DNA of 64,000 nucleotides from JBOGUF01 sp050696075 (GCA_050696075.1 JBOGUF010000191.1:1-64000); one strand, 5' to 3'. Shown: positions 18,559 to 27,416, numbered from the stretch's first letter. Notes: generated by a model not told the origin, from the sequence alone. A program made the numbers and translations.

Positions 18559-20784
18559 ATGGGACAACAGGCGAAGAACACAACGCCGAATCGCGAGACA
18601 GTCAACAAGGGCACGTCAATGGATGAAGTCGAAACGTCACCTGTTCAGCCGGCAACTCCCGTGGGTGCGGCCGGGGAGACCGATGGCCCACCCCTGCCGC
18701 CGCGCGACCAGTGGCCGTCGTCGCGGGGTTCGCTGAAGAAGCAGCCGAAGCGCAACCTCTTTGATCCGGCGATCGTCAAGCCGGCGGCCAAGGATGCCTT
18801 CCGCAAGCTCGACCCGCGGCACCTGTGGCGCAACCCGGTGATGCTGATCGTCGAGATCGGCGCCGCGATTACGACCGTCATCCTCATCGCCAACCTCTTT
18901 GGCGACGGCGAGGACCCGACCTGGTTCGTCCTCTCGATCAGCCTCTGGCTCTGGTTCACGGTCCTGATCGCCAACTTCGCCGAGGCGGTGGCGGAAGGGC
19001 GAGGCAAAGCGCAGGCCGATACCCTCCGCAAGACGCGGACGGAGACGAAGGCCAAGCTCCTAGTCGACGGCGACCGCAATCGTGTCGAGGAACGTGCCTC
19101 CTCCGACTTGCGGCCGGGCGAGGTTGTCCTCATCAAGGCGGGCGACACGGTCCCGAGCGACGGCGAGGTGATCGACGGGGTCGCTTACGTCTCCGAAGCG
19201 GCAATCACGGGCGAGTCGGCGCCAGTGCTCAAGGAACCGGGCACCGACATCTCCTCCTCTGTCACCGGCGGCACGCAGGTCATCTCCGACTGGTTGATCG
19301 TGCGGATCACGGCAGAGCCTGGCAAGACCTTTCTCGACCGCATGATCGCGCTCGTCGAGGGAGCGGAGCGGCAGAAGACACCGAACGAGATTGCGCTCAA
19401 CATCTTGCTGGCAGGGTTGACGATCATCTTCCTCATCGTCGTCGTGACGCTCGCGCCGCTCGCTGAATACGCCGATGCGCCGGTTTCGACCACGACACTC
19501 ATCGCGCTCTTGGTGACGTTGATCCCGACGACGATCGGCGCGTTGCTTTCGGCGATCGGCATCGCCGGTATGGACCGCCTGGTGCAGCGCAACGTCCTGG
19601 CGATGAGCGGGCGCGCGGTCGAGGCGGCCGGCGACATTGACGTGCTGTTGCTCGACAAGACCGGCACCATCACCTACGGCAGCCGGAGGGCGGCGGAGTT
19701 CATACCGGTCGACGGCGTCACGCGGGACGACTTGGCGGCGGCGGCGCTTCGCTCGTCGCTGGCGGACGACACGCCGGAAGGGAAGTCGATCGTCGCCCTC
19801 GCCGAACAACTCGGCCAGCGAGCCGATGGCGCGTCGCTGGAGGGTGCCGAGTTTATTCCCTTCACCGCCGAGATGCGGATGAGCGGCGTGCGCCGCAATG
19901 GCCACGCGACGATGAAGGGCGCGGTCGATGCGGTGGCGAAGATCGCCAGGGGCATCCCGCCCGATTTGACCGCGGCGGCGGATCGCGTCGCCGCCGCGGG
20001 CGGCACGCCGCTCGCCGTCGCCGAGGACGACCGCGCCTTGGGGGTGATCTACCTCAAGGACACGGTCAAGCCGGGGATGCGCCAGCGCTTCGACGAGTTG
20101 CGGGCGATGGGCATCACGACGATCATGATTACGGGCGACAACCCGCTGACCGCCAAGACGATCGCGGGCGAGGCAGGGGTCGACGACTTTGTGGCCCAGG
20201 CGCGGCCGGAGGACAAGATCCGGATCATTCGCGAGCAGCAGGCCGAAGGCCGCCTGGTGGCGATGACCGGCGACGGCACGAACGACGCGCCGGCGCTGGC
20301 TCAATCGGACGTCGGGGTGGCGATGAATACCGGCACGGCTGCCGCCAAGGAGGCCGGCAACATGGTCGACCTCGACTCCGACCCGACCAAGCTGATCGAG
20401 ATCGTCGGCATCGGCAAGCAATTGCTGATGACCCGCGGCTCCCTGACCACCTTCAGCATCGCCAACGACATCGCCAAGTACTTCGCGATTATCCCGGCGA
20501 TCTTCGTCGCCGCCTACCCATCGGCAGGAGAAGGCAAGCTCGACGCCCTGAATGTCATGCGCCTCGAGAGCCCGGAGAGCGCGATCCTCTCGGCGATCAT
20601 CTTCAATGCCCTGATCATTGTCGCCCTCATCCCCCTGGCCCTGCGGGGCGTCGCCTATCGCCCGATGAGCGCCGAGGTGCTGCTGCGCCGCAACCTGCTC
20701 ATCTACGGCTTAGGCGGGGTGATCGCGCCCTTCGTCGGGATCAAGGTCATCGACCTGGTTCTGACAGTCATTGGACTGACGTAG
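18559..20784 (+). CDS. kdpB: KdpB P-type ATPase subunit
   Basis: A 741-aa P-type ATPase that powers K+ uptake. Motifs: actuator TGES (218-221), membrane LIPTTIG, phosphorylation site Asp366 in DKTGT, and the hinge GDGTNDAPAL. The N-terminus is about 50 residues longer than usual and polar; ATG 18619, with AAGGG seven bases upstream, is a plausible alternative start that would remove 20 of these. Confidence 0.97.
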   Translation: MGQQAKNTTPNRETVNKGTSMDEVETSPVQPATPVGAAGETDGPPLPPRDQWPSSRGSLKKQPKRNLFDPAIVKPAAKDAFRKLDPRHLWRNPVMLIVEIGAAITTVILIANLFGDGEDPTWFVLSISLWLWFTVLIANFAEAVAEGRGKAQADTLRKTRTETKAKLLVDGDRNRVEERASSDLRPGEVVLIKAGDTVPSDGEVIDGVAYVSEAAITGESAPVLKEPGTDISSSVTGGTQVISDWLIVRITAEPGKTFLDRMIALVEGAERQKTPNEIALNILLAGLTIIFLIVVVTLAPLAEYADAPVSTTTLIALLVTLIPTTIGALLSAIGIAGMDRLVQRNVLAMSGRAVEAAGDIDVLLLDKTGTITYGSRRAAEFIPVDGVTRDDLAAAALRSSLADDTPEGKSIVALAEQLGQRADGASLEGAEFIPFTAEMRMSGVRRNGHATMKGAVDAVAKIARGIPPDLTAAADRVAAAGGTPLAVAEDDRALGVIYLKDTVKPGMRQRFDELRAMGITTIMITGDNPLTAKTIAGEAGVDDFVAQARPEDKIRIIREQQAEGRLVAMTGDGTNDAPALAQSDVGVAMNTGTAAAKEAGNMVDLDSDPTKLIEIVGIGKQLLMTRGSLTTFSIANDIAKYFAIIPAIFVAAYPSAGEGKLDALNVMRLESPESAILSAIIFNALIIVALIPLALRGVAYRPMSAEVLLRRNLLIYGLGGVIAPFVGIKVIDLVLTVIGLT

Positions 20785-20786
20785 GG

Positions 20787-20814
20787 GTTTGGCGTTTGGC
20801 GTTCGAGGTTCGAT
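20787..20814. repeat. Heptad repeat array after kdpB
   Basis: Four in-phase 7-base units (GTTTGGC, GTTTGGC, GTTCGAG, GTTCGAT) begin two bases after the kdpB stop codon, inside the kdpB-kdpC spacer. The sequence differs from the GCTGANN arrays but the unit length and the position next to a stop codon are the same. Confidence 0.7.
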
Positions 20815-20838
20815 GGCAGGATTGAGAGGACAACAAGC

Positions 20839-21435
20839 ATGTTTGCACAATTGCGGACCGCGATTCTGATGATCGTCGTGCTCACCGTCATCACGGGGCT
20901 GGCGTATCCGCTGGCAATGACCGGGATCGCGCGGGTCGTCTTTCCGGACAAGGCGGATGGGTCGCTAATCGAGCGGGACGGCGAGGTGATCGGCTCGGAA
21001 CTGATCGGCCAGAGCTTCGTCGATGCTGACACCGGGCAAACGCTGCCGGGCTTCTTCCGGGGACGGCCGTCGGCGGCCGGCGCGCTCGAGGATGGGACGA
21101 TTATTTCCGGCGGTTCCAACTACGGGCCGACCAATCAACTCCTGATCGACCGGGTGAACGCCGACGTCGCGATCATTCGCGAGGAGAACGGCCTCGCCGC
21201 CGACGCCGAGATCCCGGTCGATCTGGTGACGACGTCGGGCAGCGGTCTCGACCCGCACATCAGCCCCGCCTCGGCCGAAATCCAGATCGCCCGCGTCGCC
21301 CGCGAGCGCGGCATTGGAGAGGATCAGGTGCGGAGTCTAGTTGAGGAGCATACCGAGGGGCGTACCCTTGGCGTCCTGGGCGAACCACGGGTCCATGTGC
21401 TGAAGTTGAACCTGGCGTTGGACGACCTGGCTTGA
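20839..21435 (+). CDS. kdpC: KdpC potassium-transporting ATPase subunit
   Basis: A 198-aa subunit with one N-terminal membrane helix (AILMIVVLTVITGLAYPLA) and an external domain carrying the family signatures GSELIGQSF, FRGRPSA and SGLDPHISPASA. It stabilises the KdpAB complex and ATP binding. GAGAGGA lies eight bases before the ATG. Confidence 0.97.
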   Translation: MFAQLRTAILMIVVLTVITGLAYPLAMTGIARVVFPDKADGSLIERDGEVIGSELIGQSFVDADTGQTLPGFFRGRPSAAGALEDGTIISGGSNYGPTNQLLIDRVNADVAIIREENGLAADAEIPVDLVTTSGSGLDPHISPASAEIQIARVARERGIGEDQVRSLVEEHTEGRTLGVLGEPRVHVLKLNLALDDLA

Positions 21436-21457
21436 TACCCGCCACCATCAGGCGCTC

Positions 21458-22636
21458 ATGACTGAGGCTGCCCGTCCCACACCCGACGACCTCCTCGAAC
21501 GGTACGGCTTCGCCATGCGGCGCGACGAGCACCGGCGAGGGAAGCTGCGCATCTACCTGGGCGCCGCGCCTGGCGTCGGCAAGTCCTACGCGATGCTGCT
21601 GGAGGGGCGCCGGCTCAAGGCCGAGGGCCATGACGTCGTCATTGGGCTGGTCGAGACCCACGGGCGGGCCGACACGGCCGCGCAAATCGGCAACCTGGAG
21701 GTGGTGCCGCTCCTCACCATCCCCTACCGTGGCGTCACCGTCGAAGAGATGGACACCGAGGCGATCCTGCGCCGCAATCCAGCGATTGCCCTCGTCGACG
21801 AGTTGGCCCACACCAATGTACCGGGATCGCGCCACGAGAAGCGGTACGAAGACGTCGAGCGCCTGCGCGACGCCGGCATCGACGTCATCGCCACGCTCAA
21901 CATCCAGCACCTTGAGAGCCTCAATAGCATCGTCGAGAGCATTACCGGCGTGCGGGTGCGGGAGACGGTTCCGGACAGGGTCCTCGACGGCGCCTCCGAG
22001 GTCCAGCTTGTCGACTTACCGGTCGAGGGTCTGATTGAGCGTTTGGAGCGAGGGAAAGTCTACCCACCGGAGCGGGCGCGCCAGGCCTTGGAGCATTTCT
22101 TCCGCGAGGGCAACCTCACGGCGCTACGCGAACTGGCGTTACGGCGGACCGCGGCTGGGGTCGACGAACGACTCGAAAACTACATGCGCGAGCACGCCAT
22201 CGACGAGGTTTGGCCGGCTGCCGAACGCGTGCTGGTCTTGATCGACGAGGACCCCGGCGCCGGGACGGTGCTGCGCCATGCCTGGCGGCTGGCGAGCGCG
22301 CTGCGCGGCGAGCTGGTTGGGGTGCTGCTCGTTCCTCCGGGTGGCATCGACGCGCTCTCCACGAAGCAGCGAACCGCGCTCGATCGCGTGCTGCGCCTCG
22401 CCGAAGACTTGGGCTCCGAAGTCAAGATTGTGGAAGGGGAACACCTCGCGTCGACGCTGGCCGATCAGGTGCGGGCGGAGAATGCGACGGTCCTCGTGAT
22501 CGGGCATGCCCCGGAGAGCCGCTGGCAGCGCATGCGACGCCCGCCCTTAGCGGACCAGCTTCTCAGATTGGTCGACGGCGTCGGGATTCACCTTGTCGAG
22601 CTGGCAGAGGAACCCCGCCGGCGTCTGGACCGATAA
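21458..22636 (+). CDS. kdpD: KdpD sensor half (KdpD domain plus UspA-like domain)
   Basis: A 392-aa soluble protein equal to the N-terminal part of KdpD: nucleotide-binding GAAPGVGKSY (35-44), DELAHTN (114-120), the NIQHLES segment, then a universal-stress-like domain (about 245-375, LVIGHAPESRWQR). It has no membrane helices or kinase domain; those are in the protein encoded at 13225. The two proteins presumably act together to sense K+ or ATP. It closes the kdp run, 22 bases after kdpC. Confidence 0.93.
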   Translation: MTEAARPTPDDLLERYGFAMRRDEHRRGKLRIYLGAAPGVGKSYAMLLEGRRLKAEGHDVVIGLVETHGRADTAAQIGNLEVVPLLTIPYRGVTVEEMDTEAILRRNPAIALVDELAHTNVPGSRHEKRYEDVERLRDAGIDVIATLNIQHLESLNSIVESITGVRVRETVPDRVLDGASEVQLVDLPVEGLIERLERGKVYPPERARQALEHFFREGNLTALRELALRRTAAGVDERLENYMREHAIDEVWPAAERVLVLIDEDPGAGTVLRHAWRLASALRGELVGVLLVPPGGIDALSTKQRTALDRVLRLAEDLGSEVKIVEGEHLASTLADQVRAENATVLVIGHAPESRWQRMRRPPLADQLLRLVDGVGIHLVELAEEPRRRLDR

Positions 22637-22663
22637 CGCCTGATCGAATACTGGTGGAGGCCG

Positions 22664-23236
22664 CTAGACTCCGACGCTGGCTTTGCGTGCACGACCACGC
22701 CGGCGCGGGGCGACGCCGTTCGCGGCCGGTTCGTCATCCTCGGTGGATTCGGCGTTGGCTCTCTCGGCCTCGTCGTCGATCTCCGGCAGGACCCATGAGG
22801 TTGCGGGCTTGATGATGTAGGGCATAACGAAAGTCTCGGTCGACCGGATGCCCTCGATGCCGGCAAGTTGCCGGGTCAAAAACGTCATCAGATCTTCCTG
22901 CGACCGCACCACCACCTGGACCAGGATGTCGAAGTTGCCCGTGACGAAGGTCGCGAAGGTAACTTCGTTCATGCCGCGCAGCATCTCGGCGATCTCTTCG
23001 AGCCGCCGCAGCTCAACCTTGAGGCCGATCATGGCCCGGAAGTCGTACCCAAGCTTCGATGGATCGGCCTGCATTGCAAACTCGATGACGCCGCGTCGCT
23101 GGAGCCGGTCCATGCGTCGCCGCACCGTCGACTCAGGGATGCCGGTCGCGCGGCTCAATTCCGCGTACGAGATGCGTGCATGCTGTTGCAGGAGCCGGAT
23201 GATCGCGCGGTCGGTTGCCGTCACTGTCCGAGCCAT
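22664..23236 (-). CDS. Lrp/AsnC family transcriptional regulator
   Basis: A 190-aa regulator with an N-terminal winged HTH (DRAIIRLLQQHARISYAELS, then ESTVRRRMDRL) and a RAM ligand-binding domain (about 65-145). Such proteins respond to amino acids or related metabolites. The C-terminal 45 residues are acidic then basic, an extension beyond the usual length. ATG 23236 is preferred to ATG 23281, since it gives the standard N-terminus. Its target genes are not evident. Confidence 0.9.
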   Translation of the reverse strand: MARTVTATDRAIIRLLQQHARISYAELSRATGIPESTVRRRMDRLQRRGVIEFAMQADPSKLGYDFRAMIGLKVELRRLEEIAEMLRGMNEVTFATFVTGNFDILVQVVVRSQEDLMTFLTRQLAGIEGIRSTETFVMPYIIKPATSWVLPEIDDEAERANAESTEDDEPAANGVAPRRRGRARKASVGV

Positions 23237-23687
23237 GAGCCTGTATTCGTCTCCCTTGCGAGGCGCGGTTGGGGCCACCATGGCATGCTGCCGTGGCGGC
23301 GATCGACCGGCGCGAGGCGGGTCGCGGACCGACGAGAATCGCCATTCGGTAGCCTACCAGAAACGTCTGACCTGTGACGCGCGTTGACAAAACAGACGGC
23401 CCGGAAGCCGCGGCCGCGGAGGAGTGAGCCTGAATGGGGGCGAAGGGAGTCGTGCCGGGCATCAAAATTGCGAAGATTGGTGACTGTACGTCCAATGTGT
23501 GGTAGTGTGCATACGTGGGCAATGGTCGACCCCATTAGACCGGCATTAGCGCTAAACTTCATACCCCAGGTCTCTCCGGGTCGCCAAGTCGAGGGAAGGA
23601 TCGGCGTCTCTGTGCGCGCCGGACGAAAGCCGGCTCGCCGGTGTTCGTTCGGTGGAGGCGTCCGAGTAGTTTCAGGGGAGAGGAGCG
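23237..23687. other. Long intergenic region with a structured leader
   Basis: No credible gene is present between the Lrp gene and the C39-like gene. Near its right end a 34-base hairpin (23619-23652) forms: CCGGACGAA pairs with TTCGTTCGG around an inner CCGG/CCGG helix. It lies 35 bases before the C39-like start codon and would be in its 5' leader. I could not pick a convincing promoter. Confidence 0.5.
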
Positions 23688-24692
23688 ATGCGTCGTTCGC
23701 TACCGGTCGTGGTCGTTGCGGCACTCTTGCTGCTTGCGCCGGGGCTGGTTGCAGCGCCCCAGGTGGCGGCGCAGAACACTCTTGGCATAACCAGTTGGAT
23801 TACGATCGGCGCGACCGCGCCAACTGTCGGCTGCGCGGTCCCGATTGCGGTCGAGGTCCACGCCAGCGGCAATCCCGTTACCCAAACCGAGGTCGCGGTC
23901 GCGCTCTTCGTGGACGACGTGGTCGTGGGAGCGGACCGAGCAGCGACGGATGGTGGTGGGGTTGCGATCCTGTCGCTTGATACCAGCGGCGCCTATGCCG
24001 GCGCGAACGGATGGGTGGACGTCAACATTGCCGGCGTCTACATCAAAGGCTTCTCCCTGATTCCAAGTAGCGGCGGTGGATGCAATTCCGGCGCCACGAT
24101 GCTCACGGTCACGGGATCGATCCCGAACGTGCAGTCGACTTCGTCGAACAGTGGCGGTAACTTCCCGACCTACGCCCAGCAGCGCAATCTGAGCTGCGAG
24201 TACGCCGCGATCCAGATCGCCACGACTTACTGGGGCAACCCGGTTTCCGAGTACGCGGTCGAAGCGACTGTCGGGCGCTCGCCGAATCCCCATTGGGGCT
24301 ATCGCGGCAACATCACCGGCTCGTGGGGCAACACGGAGGACTACGGCGTCTATGCCGCGCCGCTGGCCTCCGCGCTGCCTAGCTTCGGTTACGTTGGCGA
24401 CGCCTTCTTCGCGGTCGGTGACTCCGGACAACTGACGAGGCGGCTCGACGCCGGCGCGCCGACGCTCGTCTGGCTCGGGCTGTGGGGTGATCAAAGCCAC
24501 TACGACTACCTCGATGACGCGCGGTACTTGTTGGTGGCGGGAATGCACGTCATGGTCGCCTACGACTACGACCAGAACAGCATCTACCTCTCCGACCCCG
24601 CGACCGGCTCACTTGTCTCCTATTCCTGGGGCGACTTCATGTACATGTGGAACGTCCTGGACGGAATGTCCCTGAGCGTATGGCCCGCCTAG
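23688..24692 (+). CDS. Secreted C39-like (papain-fold) peptidase domain protein
   Basis: A 334-aa protein with a signal peptide (about 1-29, ending VAAQ), an Ig-like region (about 30-125) and a C39_2-type domain. The expected Cys is in RNLSCEYAAIQIA, the His in AGMHVMVAYDYD and the third polar residue in YLSDPATGS. Probably an exported cysteine peptidase or a related transferase of unknown substrate. GAGAGGAGCG precedes the ATG. Confidence 0.85.
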   Translation: MRRSLPVVVVAALLLLAPGLVAAPQVAAQNTLGITSWITIGATAPTVGCAVPIAVEVHASGNPVTQTEVAVALFVDDVVVGADRAATDGGGVAILSLDTSGAYAGANGWVDVNIAGVYIKGFSLIPSSGGGCNSGATMLTVTGSIPNVQSTSSNSGGNFPTYAQQRNLSCEYAAIQIATTYWGNPVSEYAVEATVGRSPNPHWGYRGNITGSWGNTEDYGVYAAPLASALPSFGYVGDAFFAVGDSGQLTRRLDAGAPTLVWLGLWGDQSHYDYLDDARYLLVAGMHVMVAYDYDQNSIYLSDPATGSLVSYSWGDFMYMWNVLDGMSLSVWPA

Positions 24693-24727
24693 GTCGATCG
24701 CCACGCGAACGGATGCAACGTGATACC

Positions 24728-24845
24728 CGGCGTTAAGACGCCGCGCTCAACCTAATCAGTTCCTCCGGGACTGCGGCAATCGACCCTCCCAACCGCGGTC
24801 CCGGAGGAACTTTGTAGGTTGCGCCCCTGGTTTCAACCTGGGGAA
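24728..24845. terminator. Three-hairpin region between convergent genes
   Basis: Three inverted repeats in a row: CGGCGT-TAAG-ACGCCG (24728-24743); a long one in which 24758-24776 pairs with 24793-24811 over 19 positions (one U-G), flanked by CAACCTA (24749-24755) and TAGGTTG (24815-24821); and CCCCTGG/ACCTGGGG (24826-24845), which runs into the end of the next gene. Likely a two-way transcription terminator. Confidence 0.75.
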
Positions 24846-26002
24846 TCGTTGATCGCATCCTCTAACGCAAACGCAAGTCCGAGGTTGTCGGCAAGAATCC
24901 GTAGCTCGGCCAGCACCGCCAATTTGATTGGCACGCCCTCGGCGCGGTTGCGGGCCTCGGCAGCGTTCTCGGGGTCGCCGGGGACGAGAACGCCGGTCGC
25001 TTCGTGACCAGGGGCAGGGGGAGTGGCGCGGAGGCCGGCGAGCATCGCGTCGAGATCCTGGTAGAACTCGTCCGGTTCGCGGAAGGCGTCGATCCGCCAG
25101 GCCATGAAGGCGTGGCCGATGCCGGAGTTGGTGTAGCGGCCGCTGGCGGCGCCGGAGATGGCGGCGCTCCAGGCCGCCCCGGCGAGCGGGCCGCACAGGA
25201 CGTCGACGATCACGGCGAGGCCGTACCCTTTGTGTCCACCGCGCGAGCGTTCGCCGCCCAGCGGCGTCAACGAGCGGGCGGCGAATGGGTCCGTCGTCGG
25301 CAGCCCCTCCGCGTCACATGCCCAACCCGCGGGGATCGGTTTGTTGGCGCGGCGCGCAATCTCGATCTTGCCCCAGGCGACCGTGCTGGTCGACATGTCG
25401 AGGAGCACGGGCTGGCCGGACGCGGTCGGCACCGCGATCGCCAGCGGATTGGTGCCGACCATCGGCTTGGCCCCAAAGGTCGGGGCGACGAGCGGCGAGG
25501 CGTTGGTCATAGCCATGCCGAGCAGCCCGCGCTTGGCGGCAAGGAGGGCGTAATAGCCGACGATGCCGAAATGGTTGCTGTTGCGCACCGTGGCTAGGCA
25601 GATCCCCGTCGTTTCGGCCTTGTCGATGCAGCGGGACATGCCTTGCGGCGCCAACACCAGTCCCATGCCGTTCCGCGCGTCGAACGCAACGCTGGACGGC
25701 GACTCCCGCACGACGACTAGCTCCGCCTCGAGGTTGATCAGGCCATCCCGGACGCGCCGCGCGTACATCGGCAGCCGGGCGACGCCGTGGGAGTCGATAC
25801 CGCGCAGGTCGGCAATGACCGTGCTCTCGGCGGCGATGGCCGCATCATCCGGCGTGAGACCGACCTCCTCAAAGACGGAGCGGGCGAATTGGGTAAGGAC
25901 GTCGAGTGGGATTCGGGGCGCGCCGGCCCACTCATCGTCCGCGAGCGCGCCAGCGGCGATGTTCAGCGTCGCTGTCATGAGCTCCTCGTCAGCATTCTCC
26001 AC
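24833..26002 (-). CDS. Ldh_2 family malate/L-lactate-type dehydrogenase
   Basis: A 389-aa NAD(P)-dependent oxidoreductase of the malate/L-sulfolactate/ureidoglycolate group, which lacks a Rossmann fold. Seen: RGIDSHGVARLP, the catalytic-region RNSNHFG, the GTNPLAIAVP segment and GHKGYGLA. The exact 2-hydroxy-acid substrate cannot be assigned. The start is either GTG 26002 or ATG 25978; the latter has GAGGAG only three bases away, so I kept the longer form. Confidence 0.88.
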   Translation of the reverse strand: MENADEELMTATLNIAAGALADDEWAGAPRIPLDVLTQFARSVFEEVGLTPDDAAIAAESTVIADLRGIDSHGVARLPMYARRVRDGLINLEAELVVVRESPSSVAFDARNGMGLVLAPQGMSRCIDKAETTGICLATVRNSNHFGIVGYYALLAAKRGLLGMAMTNASPLVAPTFGAKPMVGTNPLAIAVPTASGQPVLLDMSTSTVAWGKIEIARRANKPIPAGWACDAEGLPTTDPFAARSLTPLGGERSRGGHKGYGLAVIVDVLCGPLAGAAWSAAISGAASGRYTNSGIGHAFMAWRIDAFREPDEFYQDLDAMLAGLRATPPAPGHEATGVLVPGDPENAAEARNRAEGVPIKLAVLAELRILADNLGLAFALEDAINDSPG

Positions 26003-26316
26003 GATGCTTCCCAGCGGCGGCAGGATATCCGCGAGCGCCCAATCAGTCGAGAGGCAGAGCGAAGAAACCGGGACCGTGCACCCCTACACAATTCGCTATG
26101 CCAGTCGAATCCATGCTCCTTGTGCATGCCTGTCACGCGTAGGCATGGCTCACATCGATCGTGACGAGATGCACGACAGGAGACCGGTTTTCCGGCAGCG
26201 ACAGTACGGCAACGGCCCCAGCGTACTCGAACGACTCGATGCGCTCATTACCCTACGATCCGTGCCATTGGGGCACGATCAGCTTCGTTCGTACACCCTT
26301 CTTCTCATATGTCTTG

Positions 26317-26347
26317 TTGACAAATCCCCAAATCGGTCGGGTAGACT
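26317..26347 (+). promoter_or_regulatory. Candidate sigma-70 promoter for the L,D-transpeptidase gene
   Basis: TTGACA (26317-26322, a perfect -35) is followed after 19 bases by TAGACT (26342-26347) as a weak -10; with an 18-base spacer the hexamer would be GTAGAC. Transcription would start near 26354, just before the structured leader. Confidence 0.55.
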
Positions 26348-26357
26348 GCTAGGACTA

Positions 26358-26480
26358 GCGGGGTATTCCCTTCGGGGAAGCAAGCGAGTAGGGTGATGGC
26401 GGACCGTCCGCCGGTCCGGGTCATCTCCCTACCGCTCAACAGGGATGGCTGCTCTGTTCGCCCCGCGACGAGAACTCGTC
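26358..26480 (+). ncRNA. Structured 5' leader (four-way junction) of the L,D-transpeptidase gene
   Basis: Seen by eye: P1 GCGGGG/CCCCGC (26358-26363 with 26461-26466) closes three helices: P2 TTCCC-TTCG-GGGAA (26366-26379); P3 GTAGGG.GATG with CATC.CCCTAC (26388-26398 with 26422-26432), capped by GGACCG/CGGTCC; and P4 AACAG/CTGTT (26438-26458). A fifth hairpin, GACGA-GAAC-TCGTC (26467-26480), abuts the ribosome site. It looks like a cis-regulatory RNA. I cannot match it to a known riboswitch class. Confidence 0.5.
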
Positions 26481-26495
26481 ATGGGAGGGGGTCGT

Positions 26496-27263
26496 ATGCC
26501 TTTCGGGGGTCTTCGGGCCCGCGAATCCGGCCGACATTCCGGGGGGGATGTCACCGGGCGCGGGTTTCGAGTTGTCATTTGCGGTGCGTTGCTTTTCGCC
26601 CTGCTTTCTGTGCTCATCGCTCCGCAATCCGCCGAGGCCAACAGCGGCGCATGGGTCGACACGGATCTTCTCAATCTCCGCGCTGAACCCGGCACTTGGG
26701 CCGCGGTTATCAACCAGATGCCGCAAGGATCGCCGGTCGACGTGCTGGACGGGCCTACCGGGGACGGCTGGTATCTGGTCAGCTACTACGGTCACGTCGG
26801 GTGGACGTACGGCGGATACCTGTCGATCAACGGCGCCCCTGGGTGGGGCGAGTGGGTCGGCGGCGGCGGCACGCCGGCGCCCGAGCGATGGATTGACATC
26901 AATCGCAGTACCAGCACCGTCACCCTCTACGAAGGCGACACGGCGATCGCCTCGTATTGGGCCTCGCTCGGCTGGGACAATTCCGACTACGGCTTCTACG
27001 CCACGGCGAACGGCACCTACTACGTCTACGGCAAGCACCAGGCGCTGACCTGGACCGAGTGGGGCCAGGCGTACATCACCGACTGGGTTGCCTTTGACCC
27101 TGAACGCCTCAACGGCTTCCACTCCTACTCGAAGGATGGCAACGGCAACATCATCCCTGGTGGCGACGGCGCCACCGGCGGCTGCGTCGCCCTCGGCCCC
27201 GGTGCCGCGGAGCACCTCTTCGCCTTTGCCGACTACGGCACGCGGGTGGAGGTTCACTGGTAG
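26496..27263 (+). CDS. Secreted SH3-domain L,D-transpeptidase (YkuD)
   Basis: A 255-aa exported enzyme that forms or edits 3-3 peptidoglycan cross-links or anchors proteins. A signal segment (VVICGALLFALLSVLIA) is followed by a bacterial SH3 domain (LNLRAEPGTWAAVINQMPQG) and a YkuD domain with the catalytic pair GFHSYS and GATGGCVAL (Cys nucleophile). ATG 26496 has GGGAGGGGG just upstream; the ATG at 26445 lies inside a leader helix and is rejected. Confidence 0.9.
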   Translation: MPFGGLRARESGRHSGGDVTGRGFRVVICGALLFALLSVLIAPQSAEANSGAWVDTDLLNLRAEPGTWAAVINQMPQGSPVDVLDGPTGDGWYLVSYYGHVGWTYGGYLSINGAPGWGEWVGGGGTPAPERWIDINRSTSTVTLYEGDTAIASYWASLGWDNSDYGFYATANGTYYVYGKHQALTWTEWGQAYITDWVAFDPERLNGFHSYSKDGNGNIIPGGDGATGGCVALGPGAAEHLFAFADYGTRVEVHW

Positions 27264-27264
27264 C

Positions 27265-27292
27265 GACGAGCTATCAGCCGTCAGCTTTCAGC
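27265..27292. repeat. Heptad repeat array after the L,D-transpeptidase gene
   Basis: Four in-phase units, GACGAGC, TATCAGC, CGTCAGC and TTTCAGC, begin one base after the TAG stop. On the other strand they read GCTGAAA, GCTGACG, GCTGATA, GCTCGTC, matching the arrays near htrA and the DUF2207 gene, including the end unit. Confidence 0.85.
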
Positions 27293-27312
27293 TAGTAGTT
27301 TGCAGGGAACAG

Positions 27313-27343
27313 GACGGGAGCGGCTCGAAGAGCCGCTCCCGTC
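27313..27343. terminator. Perfect 14-bp terminator-like hairpin
   Basis: GACGGGAGCGGCTC (27313-27326), loop GAA, then its exact complement (27330-27343), followed by a T-rich stretch (TGTTGTTTG) a few bases later. It ends the L,D-transpeptidase transcript and separates it from the LVIVD gene. Confidence 0.85.
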
Positions 27344-27416
27344 GCGTATGCTGTTGTTTGGACGGTCAAGCGGCCGCCGCGTGTTCCCGGCGGTGATGCT
27401 CAATGGAGGAGCAAGG

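Noticed and set aside
19060..20421. A 453-codon antisense frame across kdpB
   Set aside because: KdpB is complete and certain on the + strand; the antisense translation is low-complexity and has no motif.
26358..26480. A c-di-AMP (ydaO) or c-di-GMP riboswitch
   Set aside because: The conserved sequence blocks of those classes, as I know them, are not present, so I report only an unnamed structured leader.
26445..26495. Upstream ATG of the L,D-transpeptidase gene
   Set aside because: It lies within a leader helix and has no ribosome site, whereas ATG 26496 has a strong one and gives a proper signal segment.
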